From positions 248,001 through 312,000 of the forward strand of contig NZ_PKUU01000001.1 of assembly GCF_002899675.1 (NCBI RefSeq): 64,000 nucleotides of DNA, read 5' to 3'. Origin of the DNA: Clostridium sp. chh4-2. Its GTDB lineage: Bacteria; Bacillota; Clostridia; Lachnospirales; Lachnospiraceae. The first letter of the stretch is position 1; each line of letters begins with the position of its first letter. The translations under genes were made by a program, and so were the position numbers. This document shows, piece by piece, positions 59,538-64,000 of this stretch. The notes under the pieces were generated by a model. It was not told the DNA's origin. It made no database searches and saw only the letters and a list, made by a program, of their open reading frames with translations.

Positions 59538-60431
59538 TTATGAATAGTAAACATGCTTCCTGCTGACCAACAGGTTAATGCAGGTGATGGTGAGCACAAT
59601 GGCAAACAGAAGAATGGCCGCCGACGACGCATAAGAAGGGTACCCGCCGCTGTCCCCATAGAGCATATCGTACACATAGCCCACAATGGTGTTCATCTGC
59701 GCTGCATTCAAATCCGTGCCAAACAAAGCCACCGCGTCGCTGTAAGACTTAAATGCTCCGATAAAGCCGGTGATAACCAGATAAAAGATCATCGGCGAAA
59801 TCATCGGCAGCGTGATCTTGCGGAATATGCGGAATTTGGAAGTGCCGTCCACCCTCGCGGCATTATAATAGACCTGATTGACGGAAGCCAGCGCACTGAC
59901 CAGAATCAGAATTTTAAAGGGCATAACTACCCAAATGGTATAAAAACACAGCACAAACATCTTAGCCCAGTAGGGTCCGTCAATGAAATCAACGGAACCG
60001 CCGCCGAACCAGTTGATCAAAAGATTTACCAGACCGTCCGAATATGCCGTCTTCTTAAATAAAATCATAAACACCAGACCGACCGCCAGCGTATTGGTCA
60101 CATACGGCAGGAAGTAAATGGTCTGGAACAGCTCCCGCAGCGGCTTAATGGAACTGAGCTCCACAGATATCAGCAAAGCAAGTCCGGTGGATACCGGCAC
60201 CGTAATAATCACAAGAAGAAAGGTATTTTTCAACGCCTGCAGAAAATAAGGGTCATGCAGGACATAGGAATAGTTATAAATGCCCACTCCAAAAAATGTC
60301 TGGGACGCGGAGTTATAGCCTTCTTCAAAGGAATAAATAAAGACATCGATCAGGGGATATATCATAAATGCGCCCAGAAACAGGAATGCCGGTATGAGAT
60401 ACAGCCAGCCCTTCAAATTATTTTTTTCCAT
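59538..60431 (-). CDS. ABC importer permease, MalF/UgpA type
   Basis: The 297-residue protein has six membrane segments and the EAA-type loop YYNAARVDGTSKFRIFRKITLPMISPM. LKNTFLLVIITVPVSTGLALLIS is the usual TM3 region. It lies between the ATPase and the second permease in one operon. Confidence 0.93.
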   Translation of the reverse strand: MEKNNLKGWLYLIPAFLFLGAFMIYPLIDVFIYSFEEGYNSASQTFFGVGIYNYSYVLHDPYFLQALKNTFLLVIITVPVSTGLALLISVELSSIKPLRELFQTIYFLPYVTNTLAVGLVFMILFKKTAYSDGLVNLLINWFGGGSVDFIDGPYWAKMFVLCFYTIWVVMPFKILILVSALASVNQVYYNAARVDGTSKFRIFRKITLPMISPMIFYLVITGFIGAFKSYSDAVALFGTDLNAAQMNTIVGYVYDMLYGDSGGYPSYASSAAILLFAIVLTITCINLLVSRKHVYYS

Positions 60432-60443
60432 AATATTCTCCCA

Positions 60444-61547
60444 TCATCCAAGTTCAAAACGGATTCTCTCCTCCGTTTCCTTGTGAAACAGAAATACCTT
60501 TCGGGGCTTCAGGGCAAATCCCATCGTCTCCGCCCCCGTATCCAGACGGCTTTCGGAATCAATAATGGAGCGGATGACAGCATTTTGTGAGTGTTCATGA
60601 GTGGTAACCACACTGAAATCTCTGCCCATCACCTCCAGGCGGCTCAGGCGGCAATGCAGAGGGCCTTCCGCCTGAAGGAGAAAGCCTTCCGGCCGGATTC
60701 CAACCGTAACCGGCTGATCCGAAACGCCTTTTACATCCAGAACCGCTTCGGTTCCAATGTATAGCCTGCCGCCGCGGACCTCTCCGTCAAACACATTGAT
60801 CGGCGGAGTTCCTAAAAACTTCGCCACAAAAAGATTCACCGGATCGTCGTAAACCTCCTGAGGCTTTCCGATCTGCTGAACCACTCCCGCCTTCATCACC
60901 ACAATGATATCGGAAATGCTCATGGCCTCGTCCTGGTCATGGGTGACAAAGATAGTGGTAATCTTCGTCTGTTTCTGGATTCTCTTTATCTCCTCTCTGG
61001 TCTGAAGCCTCAGCCTGGCATCCAGATTGGAAAGGGGCTCGTCCAATAAAAGCACACGGGGCATCTTAACAAGCGCCCTGGCGATGGCAACGCGCTGCTG
61101 CTGCCCTCCGGAAAGCTCACTGGGCCTGCGGTCCATCAGCTCTTCAATCTGCACCAGACCGGCCGCCTCATACACCCGCTCCTTCATCTGATCCCTCGAT
61201 AGTTTGTCCGCTCCCTTTAGATTCTCCAATGGGAACCTGATATTTTCCTCCACGGTCAGATGAGGATAGAGGGCATAATTCTGAAATACCAGTCCAACGC
61301 CCCTGTTTTCCGGCGGTAAATTGGTGACATCATCTTCTCCAAAGAAGATTTTGCCTCCGGTAGGCTTTTGCAGGCCGCAGATCAGGTTCAGTGTGGTGCT
61401 TTTGCCACAGCCTGAGGGCCCCAGAAGCCCCACCAAAGAGCCGTCCGGAATTTCAAAATTGAAATCATTCACGGCTGTCACCTCGCTGCTCACCTTCTTA
61501 TTCCGCCCGGAAAATTTCTTTGTCAGATTCTGCAATACGATTTTCAT
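60444..61547 (-). CDS. ABC importer ATPase, UgpC/MsmX type
   Basis: The 367-residue ATPase has Walker A GPSGCGKST, signature [15 protein letters not shown], Walker B RVLLLDEPLSNLDA and switch histidine in FVTHDQDEA. A C-terminal TOBE-like regulatory domain covers about residues 240-367. The sequence is typical of ATPases serving carbohydrate uptake. It is the first gene of the importer operon and follows AAGGAGCGAG. Confidence 0.95.
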   Translation of the reverse strand: MKIVLQNLTKKFSGRNKKVSSEVTAVNDFNFEIPDGSLVGLLGPSGCGKSTTLNLICGLQKPTGGKIFFGEDDVTNLPPENRGVGLVFQNYALYPHLTVEENIRFPLENLKGADKLSRDQMKERVYEAAGLVQIEELMDRRPSELSGGQQQRVAIARALVKMPRVLLLDEPLSNLDARLRLQTREEIKRIQKQTKITTIFVTHDQDEAMSISDIIVVMKAGVVQQIGKPQEVYDDPVNLFVAKFLGTPPINVFDGEVRGGRLYIGTEAVLDVKGVSDQPVTVGIRPEGFLLQAEGPLHCRLSRLEVMGRDFSVVTTHEHSQNAVIRSIIDSESRLDTGAETMGFALKPRKVFLFHKETEERIRFELG

Positions 61548-61624
61548 GCTGTCTCGCTCCTTATTTTATTCAAAACGTACTTGTCCAGTAGCCTTTACAA
61601 TTACTCTCTGCTTTCTTTTTTACA

Positions 61625-62167
61625 TCATTCAGAATTGTCCGTTAAATTATTAGATTTTAATAATCCCCATATTGTTTGCTCCCCCTTACGGATCTTAGAT
61701 ACCCTTTTATATTCATTAAGGCTATTCTCTAACACTGATACATCCGAAAAATACTTTTTAACAAATGTAACACTTTTTACGTTTTTAAATTTTAAAACGG
61801 ATTTACAATATTCACTTGGCAACATATTTTTTCGTTTTTCAAAATCTTTATACTTACCTTCATTACAAATAATAAGCATTTCAATTTCTGGTGCAGTAAC
61901 TACATTTATAATCTCCACTTTATCTTGATACGCTTTACTTATTTTAAAATTTTCTCTTCGTGAATCCAGTATTCTATACACGATTATTTTTCCTGAAAAT
62001 TCTTTTCGTAAATATTTTTCTTCAAAATCTTTTCCTTTTCTTGATCTAAGAACTTCTTCTTCAAGTAATTCAGCTCTTGAAAAAATCAACTTATCCTGAT
62101 CCAATAGCAAATCCAATATAGCTCTCTCAGCTCCACCTTCACAAATACAAGCTTTATATCCAGCCAT
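61625..62167 (-). CDS. Small TOPRIM-like protein paired with an AAA ATPase
   Basis: The ~180-residue protein has an arrangement reminiscent of a TOPRIM fold: ACICEGGAERAIL near the N terminus (the EG..E of motif I), YRILDSRREN in the middle and TAPEIEMLII next (acidic motifs). It is shorter than classical OLD or RloB partners. ATG at 62167 follows GGGAG; an ATG two codons earlier abuts it. It overlaps the ATPase gene by 14 bp. The pair is AT-rich compared with the flanks and probably forms a defence-type nuclease/ATPase unit; the assignment is tentative. Confidence 0.55.
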   Translation of the reverse strand: MAGYKACICEGGAERAILDLLLDQDKLIFSRAELLEEEVLRSRKGKDFEEKYLRKEFSGKIIVYRILDSRRENFKISKAYQDKVEIINVVTAPEIEMLIICNEGKYKDFEKRKNMLPSEYCKSVLKFKNVKSVTFVKKYFSDVSVLENSLNEYKRVSKIRKGEQTIWGLLKSNNLTDNSE

Positions 62168-63338
62168 TTTCATTCTCCCGTATTTTTACACTAGAAAGAA
62201 TCTTTTTTAGTGCTAAATATGAATCATATACCGGCACTGTACCCTCTAAATACCCGCTTTCATATGCTTCACTCTTTTTTATATCATTACGTTTCAAGAT
62301 AATAGAAAGATTCTCTGCATAAATTCCTCCACGGTTTCTAACAATGTAAATACAATCGTTTCTCTCAAATTCGTCTAGTAGTTCTGAATAATGAGTAGAA
62401 TAAATTAAGGTTGCACCATTCTTATTCACATTTGGATTCATAAAAAAGCGTACTAATGTAGTAACAATTTCTTCGTTAAAATGATTTTCTAATTCATCAA
62501 CAATTAAATATCCACCATCCACAAAGCAAAGCAGTGCATTCATAAAAACATTTATTCCTTTAATAGTTCCTGATGAAAGATATTTTTCTATCTCACTCGG
62601 TCTATTGAGTATAATTTCTTCTGACTCATAGAACTTTAGCCGAATATCAGTTTGCTTTTTTTCTATATTACATTTAAAATACTCAATACTTGGATCCAGA
62701 AAAGTGAGAAGTTCTCTCGGAAATCTTCCAAGAATATTTAACATATTATGATTGGTCCACATCAGCATATCCCGTAATGGAAAATTAGATTGCTTCTCTT
62801 TATTTATCGCAATCATAATACTCACATCATCTAACAAAAATTGCTCTTTCTGATTTCTTTCAATCTTTATATCCACATTTTTGAAATCAAATAAACTCTT
62901 TTTAGTTTTTACTTTGTGCACATCTTTTTCCCACAATCGCTCATCCGTTATAACTAATTTTTCTCCATTATCGACAGTATTTATTTTTTTAGTAATTACT
63001 GTTTCAAGCTTATAAATACAATTTTCATTATAAAAAAAACTAAAAATTTTTACATTTTCCTCTTCTGATAAATCATTCAGAATTTCTTTAGATTTAATAT
63101 TGTTAAGAGCCTCGTTATTAAGAAGATTAAAGACAAATGAAACCGCTTTTAATATTGTTGTTTTTCCAGAAGCATTAATACCTATAAAAGAAATTGCCTG
63201 ATTAGTATAAATATTCGAAAAAACATGAAATAATTTTTCTTTATCATCTTCAGCAACTCTTTGTTTGGTAATAAAATCAATGTCAATATTTCCCTTAAAC
63301 CGTGGCATATTTTGTATACTAATTTTCAACAGCCTCAT
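62154..63338 (-). CDS. AAA-family ATPase (AAA_15/AAA_21, OLD-like)
   Basis: The 394-residue protein has Walker A FIGINASGKTT (residues 51-61), an ABC-like signature YLSSGTIKG near 256 and Walker B GGYLIVDELENHFNEE near 275, followed by THYSELLDEF, the H-loop of the class. No nuclease domain is fused; the next gene encodes a TOPRIM-like protein. This is the layout of PARIS, RloAB and other two-gene defence systems. Base composition is visibly AT-richer than the neighbours. AGAGGTGAAAAC precedes the ATG. Confidence 0.85.
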   Translation of the reverse strand: MRLLKISIQNMPRFKGNIDIDFITKQRVAEDDKEKLFHVFSNIYTNQAISFIGINASGKTTILKAVSFVFNLLNNEALNNIKSKEILNDLSEEENVKIFSFFYNENCIYKLETVITKKINTVDNGEKLVITDERLWEKDVHKVKTKKSLFDFKNVDIKIERNQKEQFLLDDVSIMIAINKEKQSNFPLRDMLMWTNHNMLNILGRFPRELLTFLDPSIEYFKCNIEKKQTDIRLKFYESEEIILNRPSEIEKYLSSGTIKGINVFMNALLCFVDGGYLIVDELENHFNEEIVTTLVRFFMNPNVNKNGATLIYSTHYSELLDEFERNDCIYIVRNRGGIYAENLSIILKRNDIKKSEAYESGYLEGTVPVYDSYLALKKILSSVKIRENENGWI

Positions 63339-63382
63339 GTTTTCACCTCTTTTATTCTCGTGATACTTGTTTTTACCATTAT

Positions 63383-63411
63383 ATTATGTCATAAATCAAT
63401 TGAATATTCAA
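63383..63411 (-). promoter_or_regulatory. Promoter of the AAA-TOPRIM pair
   Basis: TTGAAT (63406-63411) and CATAAT (63383-63388) are 17 bp apart, with TGA before the -10. The -35 lies in a 14-bp perfect palindrome, ATTGAATATTCAAT. Confidence 0.55.
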
Positions 63412-63456
63412 TGATTATTAACGAAATATCCGATTTTATTTTCATTTTTTATTGAT

Positions 63457-64000
63457 TCACCCTGGAAAACTGTCACGCAGACACAGCGCCCCATACCCCA
63501 GCTGGGGGTTAGGCCAGACATCATATCCGGGCAACTGTCTGGCCCCTCTGCGCAGATAGGCTTTGATTTTTTCCCCATAGAGAAAAGGATCATGGCCTTC
63601 AATAATCCCCCATTCCATCATCAGAGCCGCGCTTCCCGCCACAAATGGAGAAGCGAAGGACGTTCCCGTAACCGTTTCATAGCCTCCCCCGGAATTGGCA
63701 GTCATAATATTAACTCCCGGCGCCGCCAAATCCGGTTTTACCTGATTTGTCACCCGGGTATAACCGCGTCCTGAAAAGTCCGCATAGGACTGGTATCTGC
63801 TGTTATAAGCTCCTACGGAGATCACCTGGGCTGCAGTGGAAGGTATGGTCAGCGTAATGTCCGGAGTGGGTCTTAAAAATTTTGTAGAGGCATTTAAAAT
63901 ATTAGAAGACGGCAGCCACATATCATAGCTTCCTGATACGATATGCTGCGGCTCCAGGCGGAATGTCCAGATTCCGCTGTCTATATACAGATCCACCGGC
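63457..64000 (-). CDS. Subtilisin-family (S8) serine protease, partial
   Basis: The visible C-terminal ~181 residues contain the catalytic serine motif GTSFASPFVAGSAALMM and the preceding KPDLAAPGVNIMTA segment of subtilases. The catalytic Asp and His lie outside the window, so intactness cannot be judged. The arrangement resembles S8 proteases of Lachnospiraceae, including Csp-like germination proteases, but the fragment does not decide this. It is separated by 118 bp of AT-rich DNA from the AAA gene. Confidence 0.85.
   Translation of the reverse strand, partial: PVDLYIDSGIWTFRLEPQHIVSGSYDMWLPSSNILNASTKFLRPTPDITLTIPSTAAQVISVGAYNSRYQSYADFSGRGYTRVTNQVKPDLAAPGVNIMTANSGGGYETVTGTSFASPFVAGSAALMMEWGIIEGHDPFLYGEKIKAYLRRGARQLPGYDVWPNPQLGYGALCLRDSFPG

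Overview
The window looks like a chromosome segment of a spore-forming anaerobic Firmicute, most likely a Lachnospiraceae / Clostridium cluster XIVa gut bacterium. The evidence is sigma-K without a pro-sequence, a subtilase fragment of the kind seen in spore-formers, IMP cyclohydrolase and AICAR transformylase as two separate genes behind a ZTP riboswitch, a glycine riboswitch before a complete glycine-cleavage operon, a LicT-type antiterminator with its RNA target, and strong AGGAGG ribosome-binding sites throughout. Most genes lie on the minus strand. The only plus-strand block is about 25.5-30.8 kb.

Layout. 0-2.7 kb: a partial DNA-repair-type radical SAM gene under two LexA-like boxes, then an ECF sigma / anti-sigma / membrane protein operon with an ECF-type promoter. 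2.8-7.2 kb: galE and a self-contained PTS operon (antiterminator, EIIA, an HPr lacking Ser-46, EIICB). 7.2-8.8 kb: a small unknown ORF, a 211-bp segment between 19-bp inverted repeats that carries a promoter, and a tyrosine recombinase; together these look like a phase-variable promoter switch. 8.8-18.4 kb: a signalling operon of solute-binding lipoprotein, hybrid histidine kinase and a 2025-residue REC/GGDEF/EAL/GAF/PAS/GGDEF protein. 18.6-25.3 kb: sigK, the ZTP-controlled purine pair, and an ABC-transporter operon with a CARDB-like membrane-anchored protein. 25.5-30.8 kb: nitroreductase-pyrB-pyrI, then a LysR regulator divergent from a hydrolase and a CitMHS-family transporter. 30.8-31.7 kb: two giant inverted-repeat elements, head to head. 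31.7-40.3 kb: housekeeping genes (PRPP-synthetase-like, rnpB, nucleoside kinase, Nif3, trmK, rpoD, dnaG, dgt). 40.5-47.6 kb: glycine cleavage and lipoylation operon. 47.6-53.1 kb: TRAP transporter with a LytS/YesM-type two-component system. 53.2-55.6 kb: an ADP-ribose-processing operon (NADAR, NrtR-like Nudix, PARG-like). 55.6-56.1 kb: third copy of the giant element. 56.1-61.5 kb: carbohydrate-type ABC importer. 61.6-63.4 kb: AT-rich AAA ATPase plus TOPRIM-like pair, a candidate defence system. 63.5 kb to the end: partial subtilase.

The most interesting material is the family of three ~290-350-bp foldback elements. They share an invariant apical loop, a side hairpin and a three-way junction. 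The stems differ in sequence between copies but stay paired through compensatory changes, and each element abuts the 3' end of a convergent gene. Next in interest are the candidate invertible promoter, the ADP-ribose operon with 14-bp-phased operator repeats, the AAA/TOPRIM pair, the lipoprotein-kinase-c-di-GMP operon, and the SOS-boxed radical SAM gene. All functional calls rest on reading motifs by eye; no database search was run.
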